Source of the DNA: Zhongshania aquimaris
GTDB taxonomy: Bacteria; Pseudomonadota; Gammaproteobacteria; Pseudomonadales; Spongiibacteraceae
Assembly (NCBI RefSeq): GCF_019312595.1
Contig: NZ_JAHWDQ010000006.1
Coordinates: forward strand, 62,001-126,000
Reading direction: 5' to 3'
DNA length: 64,000 nt
The notes under the pieces are model-generated. The model was not told the DNA's origin, made no database searches, and was given only the letters and a program-made list of their open reading frames with translations. Positions within the stretch are counted from its first letter, which is position 1; every line of letters begins with the position of its first letter. The translations under genes were made by a program, and so were the position numbers. Below are positions 15,375 through 25,733 of this stretch, piece after piece.

Positions 15375-16865
15375 ATGAATATCGCCCTGATTTTACAGAT
15401 GGCGGCCGATACTGCGCCCGATCGTACTGCCGTAGTTTGCGACGGCCGACGCTGGTCTTATGGCGCGTTGTATGAGGCCGCCAAAGGTGCTGCAGACCTA
15501 TTTGTCGCTAACGGTTGCGAATACGTCGCACTACTGGACGAAAGCAGCGAGGCTGCGCCGATTGCTCTATTCGGCGCAGCCCTTGCAGGCATTCCGTATG
15601 TCCCCCTCAATTATCGCCTTGCAGACACCGACCTCGGCGCCCTGCTAGATCGCGTTTCACCCGCCTATGTCATCGGCGATGTTGAACGCAGCCAGCGCCT
15701 GAGCAAGGGGCATCACTGCAATACCCGCGAAGGTTTTGTCAGAGCCGCCGAAGCCGCAGCTGCCAATGCGGCTGGTGAAGAGCGCGAAGGTGAAGGTATC
15801 GCGGCGCAAATATTTACCAGCGGCACAACCGCCGCCCCCAAAGCAGCCCTGCTGCGGCATTCAAATTTATTGGGCTATATTCTCGGCACCGTTGAATTTA
15901 TGTCGGCCGAAGAAGAGGAAGGCCAACTTGTTTGCGTGCCGCCCTACCATATCGCCGGTATTTCGACGCTGCTCAGTAATTTCTATGCCATGCGCCGCAT
16001 TGTGCTATTGCCGGCTTTTGAGCCGCAAACCTGGTTGGATCTCGCTGAAAGCGAGCAAGTCACCAATGCGTTTCTGGTACCCACTATGCTGGCCCGGGTT
16101 ATTAGCCGCATGGATGACATTGGCAAAGCGGATCTCGCTTCCATTAAAGCTATTGCCTACGGCGGTGGTCGTATGCCACCGGAATTGATAGAGCGTGCCT
16201 TACAGCTATTTCCACAAACCAACTTCACCAATGCCTATGGCTTAACCGAAACCAGCTCCACCGTGGCGCTGCTGGGGCCAGACGATCACCGCACCGCCTT
16301 TGCATCAGATGACCCTAAGGTTCGCGCACGTCTCGGTTCGGTGGGCAAACCGCTACCAACAGTAGAACTGGAAATCCGCGACGACGACGGCAAACTTCTT
16401 CCCGCCGGTGAGAGCGGAGAAATTTATGTGCGCGGCGAACAAGTGTCTGGCGAATACCGCGGTCGCTCGGCACTAGATCAAGACGGCTGGTTCCCAACCC
16501 GCGATGCGGGCTATTTGGATGAAGAGGGCTTTTTGTTTTTATCTGGTCGCGCCGATGATGTGATTGTGCGCGGTGGTGAAAATATTTCGCCGGGTGAAAT
16601 AGAAGATGTTCTAGCGAGCCACCCCGCCATCAGCGACTCAGCCGCAGTTGGTGTGCCCTCAGTCGAATGGGGTGAAGCAGTTGGCGTTGCCATTGCCCTT
16701 CACGGCGGTCACGACCAACCCAGCGAAACAGATTTAAAGCAATTGATAAAAGACCGCTTACGTTCTTCGCGGGTGCCGGAAAAAATTGTTTTCGTCGATC
16801 AGCTACCCTATAACGAAATGGGCAAGCTACTGCGTCGCGAAGTGCGGCTATTATTTGCAAACTGA
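15375..16865 (+). CDS. AMP-binding acyl-CoA synthetase
   Basis: 496-residue ANL-superfamily ligase, expected to convert a carboxylic acid, ATP and CoA to acyl-CoA. Visible motifs are the P-loop-like IFTSGTTAAPKAALL (about residue 150), YGLTETSS (about 290), GWFPTRDAGYLDEEGF (A7 region), LSGRADDVIVRGGENISP (hinge region) and the C-terminal catalytic Lys context YNEMGKLLRREV. All key residues are present. It is the third gene of the operon with the CoA-transferase. The protein is shorter than long-chain fatty-acid ligases (about 550), closer to aryl or cyclic acid ligases. The substrate is not defined. Confidence 0.92.
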   Translation: MNIALILQMAADTAPDRTAVVCDGRRWSYGALYEAAKGAADLFVANGCEYVALLDESSEAAPIALFGAALAGIPYVPLNYRLADTDLGALLDRVSPAYVIGDVERSQRLSKGHHCNTREGFVRAAEAAAANAAGEEREGEGIAAQIFTSGTTAAPKAALLRHSNLLGYILGTVEFMSAEEEEGQLVCVPPYHIAGISTLLSNFYAMRRIVLLPAFEPQTWLDLAESEQVTNAFLVPTMLARVISRMDDIGKADLASIKAIAYGGGRMPPELIERALQLFPQTNFTNAYGLTETSSTVALLGPDDHRTAFASDDPKVRARLGSVGKPLPTVELEIRDDDGKLLPAGESGEIYVRGEQVSGEYRGRSALDQDGWFPTRDAGYLDEEGFLFLSGRADDVIVRGGENISPGEIEDVLASHPAISDSAAVGVPSVEWGEAVGVAIALHGGHDQPSETDLKQLIKDRLRSSRVPEKIVFVDQLPYNEMGKLLRREVRLLFAN

Positions 16866-16911
16866 AACGACTGACACAGGTCGGCAATTAATTTAATAAA
16901 AGGAATTCAGT

Positions 16912-17802
16912 GTGGCCAAGAAAACCGCCATTGTTACTGGTGCCAATGCGGGCCTTGGCTTTGCCATATCCGCCGCACTGGCAGAGCAAAACTACCGCGT
17001 GATACTAGCGTGCCGTAACTTGGAAAAGTCAGCGGCGGCCCTCGAACAGTTAAAACAGCAATTCCCCGACGCCGACTTTTTGCTCATGCAGCTGGACGTC
17101 TCTAATCTTGAATCTATCGGGCGTTTCGCCACCGCATTTGCGGAGCAGGTCGGCGAGCTCGATCTACTCATTAATAATGCCGGCATCACGGATGTGCCAC
17201 TATCGCGCAATACCCTCGGCCATGAATCGCAACTAGCAACAAACTATCTTGGCCCCTTTGCACTGATTGGCAAATTACTGCCGCAGTTCAAAAAGGAGAC
17301 TGAATGCCGGATCGTCAATATCTGCAGTCTCGCGCACCGCTTCGGTAAAATTGCATTAGATGACCTCAATTGGGAACGCGACACCTACAAGCCGATGAAG
17401 GGCTACGCGCGCAGCAAAGTCGCGTTGATGTCATACACCATAGAATTAAATCGTCGCCTGCAACAAAGCGGTAGCAATATTATTGCGCTGTCATCTCACC
17501 CGGGTTTTGCCGCAACAGAAATTACCCGCAAACAGGGTGAGCCAACGAACCCAGTTAGCGCGTGGATTCAAAGCAAAATTGAGCCACTGATCCCACTGCC
17601 CAAAGATGCCGCCCGCGCAACCTTAATGGCCGCCCTGTCACCCGATGCACGTGGTGGTGAATATTATGGCCCAGGTGGGTTTCTTGAGATTGGCGGAGCC
17701 CCTGACCAAGCCAAAATAAACGCCAAAGCCAAAGATAGCGAGACGGCGAAACAGCTGTGGTCATTAACTGAAGAAATGACCGGCGTTAGCTATTTGTCCT
17801 AG
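16912..17802 (+). CDS. SDR family oxidoreductase, retinol dehydrogenase-like
   Basis: 296 residues, starting at a GTG with AAAGGAATTC just upstream. It is an SDR with TGANAGLGFAIS, LLINNAGITDVPL, the catalytic YARSK (about residue 163) and a longer C-terminus containing PGGFLEIGGAPDQAK, the organisation of the retinol dehydrogenase/WW-domain oxidoreductase-like subgroup rather than the 250-residue classical SDRs elsewhere in the window. It is fourth in the operon, 46 bases after the acyl-CoA synthetase. The subgroup acts on lipophilic alcohols or aldehydes, in keeping with a hydrophobic substrate. Confidence 0.88.
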   Translation: MAKKTAIVTGANAGLGFAISAALAEQNYRVILACRNLEKSAAALEQLKQQFPDADFLLMQLDVSNLESIGRFATAFAEQVGELDLLINNAGITDVPLSRNTLGHESQLATNYLGPFALIGKLLPQFKKETECRIVNICSLAHRFGKIALDDLNWERDTYKPMKGYARSKVALMSYTIELNRRLQQSGSNIIALSSHPGFAATEITRKQGEPTNPVSAWIQSKIEPLIPLPKDAARATLMAALSPDARGGEYYGPGGFLEIGGAPDQAKINAKAKDSETAKQLWSLTEEMTGVSYLS

Positions 17803-17896
17803 CGGCGCTACTTTAAAGCTATTTTTATATTCAAAACATTGACCGCCGTAAGACAAATCATAAGCCCATAAGCACAGCGCGATTCAGAGAGCCTTT

Positions 17897-19222
17897 ATGG
17901 ACATCAGCAAACCCTCCGAAGTTCTGCATGAATCACAACTGACCTCTATGCAGTGGCTGATTTTAGTTCTGGGCGCCCTGGTCAGCATGGTCGAAGGTTT
18001 TGACATTGTTGTTATCGCTTATGCCGCGCCGGCCATCAGCGCAGACTGGGGCGTCTCGGCTGAAAAGATGGGCCTGGTGCTCAGCGCCGGCGTATTGGGT
18101 ATGACGCTTGGGGCAATGTTTCTGTCCTGGATAGCTGATCGCTACGGCAGACGTATTGCGGTGAGCGGCTCCTTGCTCGTCGCGGGCCTCGCAACCGGCG
18201 CCATCATCTTCGCCTCCAGCGTGTGGGAGCTAATCGCCCTGCGCGCTATCGCCGGTTTGGCACTCGGCTTATTGGTCGCCTCACTCACCCCGTTAATGGG
18301 CGAGTTTAGCCCGCTGCGCCACCGCATGTTAATCATCTCCATTCTGGTTGCAGCGGCCTCTGCTGGTGCGGTTGCCGGCGGTCTTATTACCGCAGCTTTC
18401 ATTAGCAGTCACGGCTGGCAAACCATCTTTTTGTACGCGGGCATAATCACCCTGATTCTGGGTGTGTTGATTCAACTGCTGGTGCCGGAATCCATTGCCT
18501 TCACCATTAAACGCCATCCTGAAATTGCATTGGAAAAAGTCAACCGGACACTGTCTTATATCGGCCAGGCAACGGTGACGCATATTCCCCCCGTTAGTGA
18601 CACAGTAAAAACAGAATCCGCCTCGGTGACGTCGCTGCTCACCGCCAGTCGCCGCCAGGCCACCCTGCTATCCTGGAGCGCATTTTTTACCGGCTTTGTC
18701 GTGGTTTACTTCATTAGTAGCTGGATGCCCCAGGTATTGAGCAACTCGGGACTGACACAGGAAAAAGCCATACAAGCCACCGCCGCCATCCCCCTTGGCT
18801 CTATTATCGGCACCATGCTGATGGGCTATCTGGGGAAAAAAATTCCCATCAATAAACTCATCGCCGGCGGCTTTGTGTTCGGAACCGCCTGTATATTTTT
18901 AGTAGGCAGCATGAGCAATGATCTCGGCCAAATACCGTATAGTTTTATTTTGACGATGTTGTTTTTTATCGGCGTTAGTTTGATGGGCGCGTTCTCAAAT
19001 CTCTACAATATCGTGATGGTTATTTACCCCGCCCAAATACGCAGCACCGGTTTAGGTTGGGCGGCAGGCCTGGGGCGAGCTGGCGCGGTAATCAGTCCAC
19101 TACTCGCCGGCCTGTTAATGGGGCTTGGCGTATCAATGCCCGTACTCTTCATTCTATTTGCTGTCCCCGCCCTGGCTGCCGCCGCCTGCGTTTGGATGAT
19201 TGAACCCAAAGAATTGCCGTAA
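17897..19222 (+). CDS. MFS transporter, aromatic/organic acid:H+ symporter (AAHS)-like
   Basis: 441-residue inner-membrane protein with about 12 hydrophobic segments in two halves separated by a polar loop around residues 200-250. The first helix GFDIVVIAYAAPAIS with an embedded Asp and the loop-2-3 motif DRYGRRIA are typical of the AAHS branch (PcaK, BenK type), which imports aromatic or related carboxylates with protons. It is the last gene of the CoA-transferase operon (94-base gap), which makes it the likely uptake step for the acid activated by the acyl-CoA synthetase. No strong terminator follows. Confidence 0.88.
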   Translation: MDISKPSEVLHESQLTSMQWLILVLGALVSMVEGFDIVVIAYAAPAISADWGVSAEKMGLVLSAGVLGMTLGAMFLSWIADRYGRRIAVSGSLLVAGLATGAIIFASSVWELIALRAIAGLALGLLVASLTPLMGEFSPLRHRMLIISILVAAASAGAVAGGLITAAFISSHGWQTIFLYAGIITLILGVLIQLLVPESIAFTIKRHPEIALEKVNRTLSYIGQATVTHIPPVSDTVKTESASVTSLLTASRRQATLLSWSAFFTGFVVVYFISSWMPQVLSNSGLTQEKAIQATAAIPLGSIIGTMLMGYLGKKIPINKLIAGGFVFGTACIFLVGSMSNDLGQIPYSFILTMLFFIGVSLMGAFSNLYNIVMVIYPAQIRSTGLGWAAGLGRAGAVISPLLAGLLMGLGVSMPVLFILFAVPALAAAACVWMIEPKELP

Positions 19223-19373
19223 AGACACTAATAACACGCTAAAAAAAGTGCGGGGAAAGCCAGGCTATTTAACGTGGTTTGATGAGTGCTCTCCTTAGAG
19301 GAAAAATAAAATAACTCGGCTTATCGGGAGATAAGAGTACAGCTTGGCATACTCAAATATCGCCAACAGTCGA

Positions 19374-20396
19374 TTACTTGCCAACACCTTGCGCATTTCT
19401 ATAAGCACTCGGCGACATGCCCAGCCAGCGCTTACATGCTCTGGAAAAACTAGAGGTGTCCGAAAACCCTAACAAATAGGTTATTTCACTCATCGTATAA
19501 TCTGCGTCCTGCAAATAATTCAATCCAAGCTGCTTGCGAGTATCGTCCAAAATCGCCGTATAGCTGGTGCCTGACTCACTCAACTTACGCTGCATATTCC
19601 GCGAACTCATATTGATACGTTTCGCGACCTGCTCGTGTGAGGGCTCACCATTACTCAATAATTCCAGTAGGCAAAGATGCACTTTCTGGCTGAGCGGATC
19701 GCGTGAAACACCGGCCAGCAGTCGCTCAAGTATGGCCTCATTATGCTGGGCCAGTTCCTCGTTCGCGGTCAGCAAGGTCTGTTCTATGGCATCAATGGCA
19801 AAATCCATCGACATCTCTTCTGCCGAAAACTCTACCTCTACCCGAAATATTTCCTCATAAGCTTTGCGCTCCTGCGGTCGCGGCCGAAGTAAACGAACAG
19901 CTAAGGGACTAAACTCCCGCCCTGCCAAGGACCTGCACATGCGCAAATTTGTTGCGAGCAGTGCATCCTGCGCAGCAAACGCGGGCTGCTCACCACCCAG
20001 TTGTAAAATACGAAAACGATAGCAATTCTCTAGGCGCTCGAATTTTACATCTGCGGCATTGCTAACAATATGAAAGTAGCGAACAAGGCGCTCAAAAACG
20101 TCTTTTAACGACTTGCTCGCGATCAATGAATAACCCAAGGCGTGAAACGTAGTCTGCTGAACGAAATTACTCACTGTTAAACCGAAGGCAGGGTCAGCCG
20201 TGGCATCAATCGCTATTTCCCACAAGCGAGTAGTTGCCGCCAACGGTACACGCCCGTTGGGGTCTGCCAGTACGTCAGCATCCATACCGGCCTGCTGCAA
20301 TAGCGCCATACCGTCTAAGCCCTGAGCGTCTAGCGCTAGCTTAATGGTACGCACCCAGCTGCCCAAAGATGAAACGTGTGCGGAACTTGCTTTCAT
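19374..20396 (-). CDS. AraC family regulator with N-terminal arabinose-binding-like domain (OruR/ArgR type)
   Basis: 340 residues. The N-terminal 200 residues match the layout of the OruR-type sensor domain (GLTVSNFVQQTTFHALGYSLIASKSLKD), and the C-terminus holds the AraC helix-turn-helix pair, ending with YTMSEITYLLGFSDTSSFSRACKRWLGMSPSAYR, whose GFSDTSSFSRACKRW part is diagnostic. It is divergent from the desaturase-like gene at 20493 with 96 bases between start codons. Such regulators commonly activate the divergently placed gene. Confidence 0.9.
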   Translation of the reverse strand: MKASSAHVSSLGSWVRTIKLALDAQGLDGMALLQQAGMDADVLADPNGRVPLAATTRLWEIAIDATADPAFGLTVSNFVQQTTFHALGYSLIASKSLKDVFERLVRYFHIVSNAADVKFERLENCYRFRILQLGGEQPAFAAQDALLATNLRMCRSLAGREFSPLAVRLLRPRPQERKAYEEIFRVEVEFSAEEMSMDFAIDAIEQTLLTANEELAQHNEAILERLLAGVSRDPLSQKVHLCLLELLSNGEPSHEQVAKRINMSSRNMQRKLSESGTSYTAILDDTRKQLGLNYLQDADYTMSEITYLLGFSDTSSFSRACKRWLGMSPSAYRNAQGVGK

Positions 20397-20492
20397 TGAT
20401 TTGGCATCTTAAGTCAGAATCTTGGCGCCCGAAGCCCTGCGCCTGTCAACCGCATTAAATATGCTAGACGTGAACAAATACTAGGCGACGAT

Positions 20493-21608
20493 ATGATGAT
20501 TAAGCAAAACAGAATACCCCAAAGTGCAGCGCTAACCAACGAAGAAAAAACGGCCTTCATTCGCAAATCCGTTTTACAGGCAGGTGACGAGCTTCGCGCT
20601 AAGCACCGCTGGCTTAAACACCAAGACGCCATTGGCGCCAGTATCATGGTGTTGTCTCTATTAGGCATGCTCGGCAGCGCCTGGCTCTACTATCAAGAGA
20701 TAATTAGCTGGTGGCTATGTATTCCGTTAGTGGCGCTGTTTGCTTCATTTATTCACGAGCTTGAACACGACCTGATTCACACCATCTATTTCCGCAAAAA
20801 CCCAAAGATAAATCGCATGATGTTAATTATCGGCTGGATTGCTCGCCCCAGCACTATTAATCCACTTGTCAGAAGACGCCTGCACCTTCATCACCACAAA
20901 CATTCCGGCACCGAATCCGACTTAGAAGAGCGCGGAATCACCAACGGTGAACACTGGAATGTGAAGCGCCTTATCATGACAGGGGACAATAAACTGGCCA
21001 CCAAACTGCGAACAAAATCTATTCATGAAGCAGCTTATGCCTACATTGTTGCCCAGAAGCCAAGCGATGATGCGGAGTTAAAAAAACTTATACATGAGCA
21101 GCGCAACGGCTATTTTCCTATCGGAAAAATATACTATTTTGTTTGGCATGGATGGTTGATTTTACAAGCCACACTGATGCTAGCAACACTCGCAGGCGTA
21201 TCACTTGTGCTGCCCAGCGCAGTGAATACCGCAATCGTTATTCTCAATTTTCTAGCGGTAACCGTCATGCTCCCCTGCTTTCTTCGCACCTTCTGCCTTC
21301 ACTTTATTAGTTCAAATATGCACTATTACGGCGACGTTGAAGACGGCAATGTCATGCAGCAAACTCAAGTTCTTAATGTGTGGTGGTTATTTCCGCTGCA
21401 ATTATTCTGCTTTAACTTTGGTGCCACCCATGCTATTCACCACTTTGCGGTGCGGGAACCTTTTTATATTCGCCAATGGACTTCAAAGCAGGCCCACGCA
21501 GTGATGCGGGAAATGGGGGTAAGATTTAACGATATTGGCACATTTAAACGCGCCAATCGCTATACTATGACGGCTAATCCTGCGGTGGAATTAAAAATTA
21601 ACAATTAA
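20493..21608 (+). CDS. Membrane fatty acid desaturase/hydroxylase-like protein
   Basis: 371 residues with four predicted membrane segments and three histidine boxes of the di-iron membrane desaturase superfamily: HELEHDLIH (about residue 90), HLHHHKH (about 130) and HAIHHF (about 310). The boxes supply the eight or more His ligands for the diiron centre that inserts a double bond or hydroxyl into lipids. The close ATGATG makes the start uncertain by one codon. It is divergent from an AraC regulator. The HxxxxH spacing of the first box and the overall length fit desaturases better than alkane hydroxylase AlkB. The electron donor is not in the window. Confidence 0.85.
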   Translation: MMIKQNRIPQSAALTNEEKTAFIRKSVLQAGDELRAKHRWLKHQDAIGASIMVLSLLGMLGSAWLYYQEIISWWLCIPLVALFASFIHELEHDLIHTIYFRKNPKINRMMLIIGWIARPSTINPLVRRRLHLHHHKHSGTESDLEERGITNGEHWNVKRLIMTGDNKLATKLRTKSIHEAAYAYIVAQKPSDDAELKKLIHEQRNGYFPIGKIYYFVWHGWLILQATLMLATLAGVSLVLPSAVNTAIVILNFLAVTVMLPCFLRTFCLHFISSNMHYYGDVEDGNVMQQTQVLNVWWLFPLQLFCFNFGATHAIHHFAVREPFYIRQWTSKQAHAVMREMGVRFNDIGTFKRANRYTMTANPAVELKINN

Positions 21609-21617
21609 GATAACTTC

Positions 21618-21645
21618 AACGCAGTTGCGAATTCGCAGCTGCGTT
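21618..21645. terminator. Long hairpin between convergent genes
   Basis: A 28-base dyad with arms AACGCAGTTGCGAA and TTCGCAGCTGCGTT (one mismatch, which is a G-T pair in RNA) lies ten bases after the desaturase stop, between it and the convergent TonB receptor. A T-run is lacking, so it is a weak or rho-assisted terminator at best. Confidence 0.45.
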
Positions 21646-21694
21646 CTAAGTCCTATAAATATAAGTCACCAGCATTCAAAGCACAGTTTCTCGA

Positions 21695-23959
21695 CTAGAA
21701 CTCAACTGACAATCTGGCATTCACGGTACGCGGCGAATTAAAGATATAAATGGCTTGCCTTTCACCAGTGGGTAAGTCTCTCGATCCGCCACCAATAGGC
21801 TCAATTTCATCTCGAATATTGGTCACATTCAGCGAGAATTGCGGCCGGAAACTCAAGTTTTCCAGTGTTAGCGACACGCCTGCATTTAAGGTAGCAAAAT
21901 CATTAACCGCTTCCGTTTGCGCGAGGTCGCCAAAGTTCTTGCCAATATAGCTATAAGTTAAGTAGAGATTGTAGTTAACATCGAAGGCAGAATTAAAGTA
22001 CGACGCAGTTGCCGAGTACTGTGAATCCGCAGCGCCGGGCATTTGGGTGCCTGCGGGAATCATATTGCCGGCAGAGTCAACAAAGGCCTCCGAGGTGTGG
22101 GAATCGACTTCACCGCCATCTAAGCTCAGCGCCAGACCATCAATAGGCGTCAACCATCGCAAACTAACTTCATAGCCCGTACTCTCTGCTGAGCCAACAT
22201 TATCTTTAAAGCCTAAATTGCTGGTTTGGGTTTTCTGTTGAATTTGCGGATCTTGGTAATCAATTTTAAAAATTGCCGCGTCGAACTGTAAGGTATTATC
22301 AAGCCAAGAAGACCTTAAACCAATTTCGTAATTCCAGAGTTTGTCAGACTTATAGGTTTCTGGAACGCCGTCTGCTTCGCTGGCGGGAATAGTTTGTATT
22401 CCCCCAAACCGGAAGCCTTTAGCGGCTTGCGTATATACAGAGATATCATCTGAAATATCAAATTTAATCGAGTATCGCGGGCTTACTCCGCTTTCGACAA
22501 TTTCTTTAAAGATATCTACCGCCTGGCCATTATTCGCGGCCCTAGCTAAAACACCAACACCATCGTAACCACCTTCGACAACGGTTTCGTAATAGCGCGC
22601 ACCAATCGCCAAATGCAGGCGATCCCAAAATGTTTTGGTAAAATCTAAAAAGATCGCTTCTTCGGTCGCGGTTGCGTCGTTAAAAGCAAAAAGCAAAGAC
22701 GTTTCTCTAGTCAAATTAGGAATCGTTATTGGTATCAGCGAAGTGATATCACCAATACCGCCTAAAAGTCGATCTTGCGCGATGGTGTTTATGTAAATAT
22801 CAAAATGTAATTCGTAATCGTAGCTATAAACTCCCGCAATCCAGTCTACCCACCAATCTCCATTCGATTGAAAACGTATTTCCTGTGCCACAGCTTCCGA
22901 GTTGTGGTTAGTGGCTGAGAAGATGCCTGTAGCCTCTGGAGCACCCGGCGGTGGTGAGAAAAAGGTTGCCGAAATATCCGAGAAAGCATAGCTATTCTTG
23001 GTTGTTAACGAGGTCAATGACATGACACTAAAACGATCGAAGTCGTAACGCATGTCCAGGCTCGTTAAAGAAAAGTCGTGTTCTCTCGGCTGCTTTAGCA
23101 GAAAGTCATCTAAGCTTCTTTCTTCACGATTGTCGGCAATATACACGCCGTCGTCGACCGAGAAATCCTGTTCCAGGTAGGTAAGCTTTATGTCCAGCTT
23201 ATCGGTCGGCAACCAGCGCACAATGGCCCTCACCTGATCGCCACCGCCATCGTTAACGTCATTTTCACCAGATCGACGATTGTCGTATAAGCCCGGGTAT
23301 TCACGAGACACAAAACCCACTCGCAATGCGAGTTTATCTTCATACAGTGGGATATTTGCTGCAACACCGGAGGTGAGCGCATCGCCACCGTGATCCACAT
23401 CCGAGTATTGACTGAAGGCTTTAAACTCCAAACCTTCGGTATGCGGCGACTCCAGCACATAGCGCACGGCCCCCGACAGCGCAGCGCCACCAAACACAGT
23501 GCCCTGTGGTCCCTTCAACACCTCAACACTGGCGAGGTCGAATGCACTCAAATCGGGTGTGATACTGCCAATATACGGATCGGTAAACGAGGTGTCGCCA
23601 ATCAGAATACCCACTGCGGAAGGAATCGTGGCATCCGGACTATTATCAACGCCAATACCTCGTATTGAGATGCGCATTACACCGGGGGCAGCGCTATTTA
23701 CAACTACGCCTGGAGTTTCCTGCAGGTAGTCAGCTAAGTTTAGTTTACCCTGTTCTTCCAGCACTGAGCCGTCAAAGTGGGCTATAGACGCAGGGATATC
23801 ACGCAAATTTTCCGAACGTTTTGTGGCCGTAACAACCACCTCTTCAAGTTGACGCTTGCCTGTCTCAGCTGCCTGAACAATAACAGCGCTTGAAGCGAAT
23901 GACGCGGCTAGTACGTAAAGCCGAATTGAACTATTGAAGCTATTGAACGCGTTAATCAT
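21695..23959 (-). CDS. TonB-dependent outer-membrane receptor
   Basis: 754 residues: signal peptide (cleavage near residue 30), TonB box EEVVVTATKR at about 40, plug domain (IPASIAHFDGSVLEEQG, then VEVLKGPQGTVFGG with the conserved KGPQGT motif), then a 22-strand beta-barrel ending in the terminal Phe (SVEF) required for outer-membrane assembly. It belongs to the iron-complex/uncharacterised-substrate group widespread in marine gammaproteobacteria. Downstream secreted esterases on the same strand suggest it imports an ester, lipid or cyclic compound rather than iron. Gaps of about 200 bases suggest independent promoters. Confidence 0.93.
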   Translation of the reverse strand: MINAFNSFNSSIRLYVLAASFASSAVIVQAAETGKRQLEEVVVTATKRSENLRDIPASIAHFDGSVLEEQGKLNLADYLQETPGVVVNSAAPGVMRISIRGIGVDNSPDATIPSAVGILIGDTSFTDPYIGSITPDLSAFDLASVEVLKGPQGTVFGGAALSGAVRYVLESPHTEGLEFKAFSQYSDVDHGGDALTSGVAANIPLYEDKLALRVGFVSREYPGLYDNRRSGENDVNDGGGDQVRAIVRWLPTDKLDIKLTYLEQDFSVDDGVYIADNREERSLDDFLLKQPREHDFSLTSLDMRYDFDRFSVMSLTSLTTKNSYAFSDISATFFSPPPGAPEATGIFSATNHNSEAVAQEIRFQSNGDWWVDWIAGVYSYDYELHFDIYINTIAQDRLLGGIGDITSLIPITIPNLTRETSLLFAFNDATATEEAIFLDFTKTFWDRLHLAIGARYYETVVEGGYDGVGVLARAANNGQAVDIFKEIVESGVSPRYSIKFDISDDISVYTQAAKGFRFGGIQTIPASEADGVPETYKSDKLWNYEIGLRSSWLDNTLQFDAAIFKIDYQDPQIQQKTQTSNLGFKDNVGSAESTGYEVSLRWLTPIDGLALSLDGGEVDSHTSEAFVDSAGNMIPAGTQMPGAADSQYSATASYFNSAFDVNYNLYLTYSYIGKNFGDLAQTEAVNDFATLNAGVSLTLENLSFRPQFSLNVTNIRDEIEPIGGGSRDLPTGERQAIYIFNSPRTVNARLSVEF

Positions 23960-24173
23960 TATATTTCTCGCGGCTAATCTTTACTCTAAATGCAATTGTC
24001 TCGTGTTATTTGCAGAAACTCAGTCACATTCGAGACACCTCCGGGAATTAAGTCTAAGGCCTCAAAGCTCACTGATATCAGTCCTTGCCCCCTATGGAAC
24101 TAGCGGCACAAAAGTCCGCTTCAAAGCTGCTGTTATTCGCCGCTACGCTCTTTCCAGCTGACCCGCAAAATAC

Positions 24174-25733
24174 TTACTCGATGATGAGATCATCATCTGC
24201 ACTTTTCCAGGTCGCCCAATTAAGGCCTGAATCATATTTATTTGGATCCGATGACTCGATAAAGCCACGCAATGCTTTGGCGAAAATGGCATGAACTCGC
24301 TCAAGTTCATCAAGAGGAATTCCTCGCCAAGTAAAATTAGTGAAGCTAGGCGTATCTCGCTCGAAGTTACCAAACACGAATGGAACGTCAATTCCGTGGT
24401 AGCTGCCAATAATCGTGCGCCAGGGCTCCGGGCTCTTATCCCACTCGAAATGATAGCGATATACAGGCGCTGAAGCGGATGCTAGTACTTCTGTTGACTT
24501 ATCGACTGCATAGAAAAGAACCGGATCAACAATTCCCACCACCGCCTTAAATCTAGCGTAATCAATAATACTTGCAAAAAAATCACGTCGACTTAGGGGC
24601 TTATCAGACTGAATTAAACGCCATAAATCAATATAGTTTTTCTTACTGTATCCCCCCAAGAACAGCAGCGCAGCTTCATCATCTACCGTGCCAATAATTG
24701 AAGGTACATTATTCACCAAAGTGCCTCCCTTTCCATCAGAAAGGACATAGCCATCAACCGCTGCAGGGTCAAGCTTGACCCCCTCCGAGGCACTAAGAAT
24801 CTCTAATGACGTTTTACTGTAGAGGTAATCACGGCGCTGCTCAGGGCCCGTTGTGCTTAAATACTTTTGAAATTCTTTGTCAGAGCTAATCACACCATCA
24901 TTGACTAAAAGATTAAAAAGTAATTTTTGACTGGCCTTATCTAGATCAACTCTGTCACTGTTATTTGGAATACCTGACATGCAAAAGGACTTATGAAATT
25001 TTCCGCTTGCTAGCGGCGAGCGCATCAAATGCCAAATACTTCCGCAACCCGCAGATTGTCCCATGACCGTCACATTGCCGGCATCACCACCAAAACTGGC
25101 AATATTATTCTGCACCCATTCAAGGGCTTTTATCTGATCGAGTAAGGCAAAGTTGCCGGAGTCTCCCGCCGGATCACCCAAGCGCAAATCTGGCGAGCTT
25201 ATTAGCCCATAAAACCCTAGGCGATAATTGAGACTAACAAATACCGCGTCTAACTCCTTGGCCAAGCGCTTGCCGTTGTAAAGCGCCAATGACGCGGCAC
25301 CATGCACTGATCCACCGCCGTGAATATAGACAATGACCGGCCTTACCTCAGCGTCGCTTTGTGGCGACCAAACATTGAGATAAAGGCAATCTTCACTGCC
25401 GTAAGGGCGATCGAAGCTTTCGACGTTACTGCTGGTGTAAAAGTTGCCGACCTGGAAGCACTCGCTAGCAAACTCATTGGCCTTCCGCACTCCACTCCAG
25501 GCTTCGGCACTTTCAGTCGGGCGCCACCGCAAACTTCCGACCGGCGGTTTGGCATAGGGTATTCCCAGATAACTATTTACCCCGCCATCGCTCGCACCAC
25601 TTATTAACCCTTGCTCTACTTTAACAATATGAGAACTGGAGACGCTAGCTTCTGCATTAGCCGACAATACTGCGCCACACAATAGCGCGGCCATAAAACA
25701 AGCGATTCTTTGAACATGAAACACGCCGAGCAT
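24174..25733 (-). CDS. Secreted type B carboxylesterase
   Basis: 519 residues with an N-terminal signal peptide (about residues 1-28), so periplasmic or extracellular. Carboxylesterase/lipase type B features are SYLGIPYAKPPVGSLRW, EDCLYLNVWSP, the oxyanion stretch VYIHGGGSVHG, the nucleophile elbow GQSAGCGS (GxSxG) and the His region SYHGIDVPFVFGNF. It should hydrolyse carboxylic esters. It lies 214 bases upstream of the TonB receptor gene on the same strand and is followed upstream by a second serine hydrolase. The normal GESAG of this family is GQSAG here, a common variant. Confidence 0.9.
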   Translation of the reverse strand: MLGVFHVQRIACFMAALLCGAVLSANAEASVSSSHIVKVEQGLISGASDGGVNSYLGIPYAKPPVGSLRWRPTESAEAWSGVRKANEFASECFQVGNFYTSSNVESFDRPYGSEDCLYLNVWSPQSDAEVRPVIVYIHGGGSVHGAASLALYNGKRLAKELDAVFVSLNYRLGFYGLISSPDLRLGDPAGDSGNFALLDQIKALEWVQNNIASFGGDAGNVTVMGQSAGCGSIWHLMRSPLASGKFHKSFCMSGIPNNSDRVDLDKASQKLLFNLLVNDGVISSDKEFQKYLSTTGPEQRRDYLYSKTSLEILSASEGVKLDPAAVDGYVLSDGKGGTLVNNVPSIIGTVDDEAALLFLGGYSKKNYIDLWRLIQSDKPLSRRDFFASIIDYARFKAVVGIVDPVLFYAVDKSTEVLASASAPVYRYHFEWDKSPEPWRTIIGSYHGIDVPFVFGNFERDTPSFTNFTWRGIPLDELERVHAIFAKALRGFIESSDPNKYDSGLNWATWKSADDDLIIE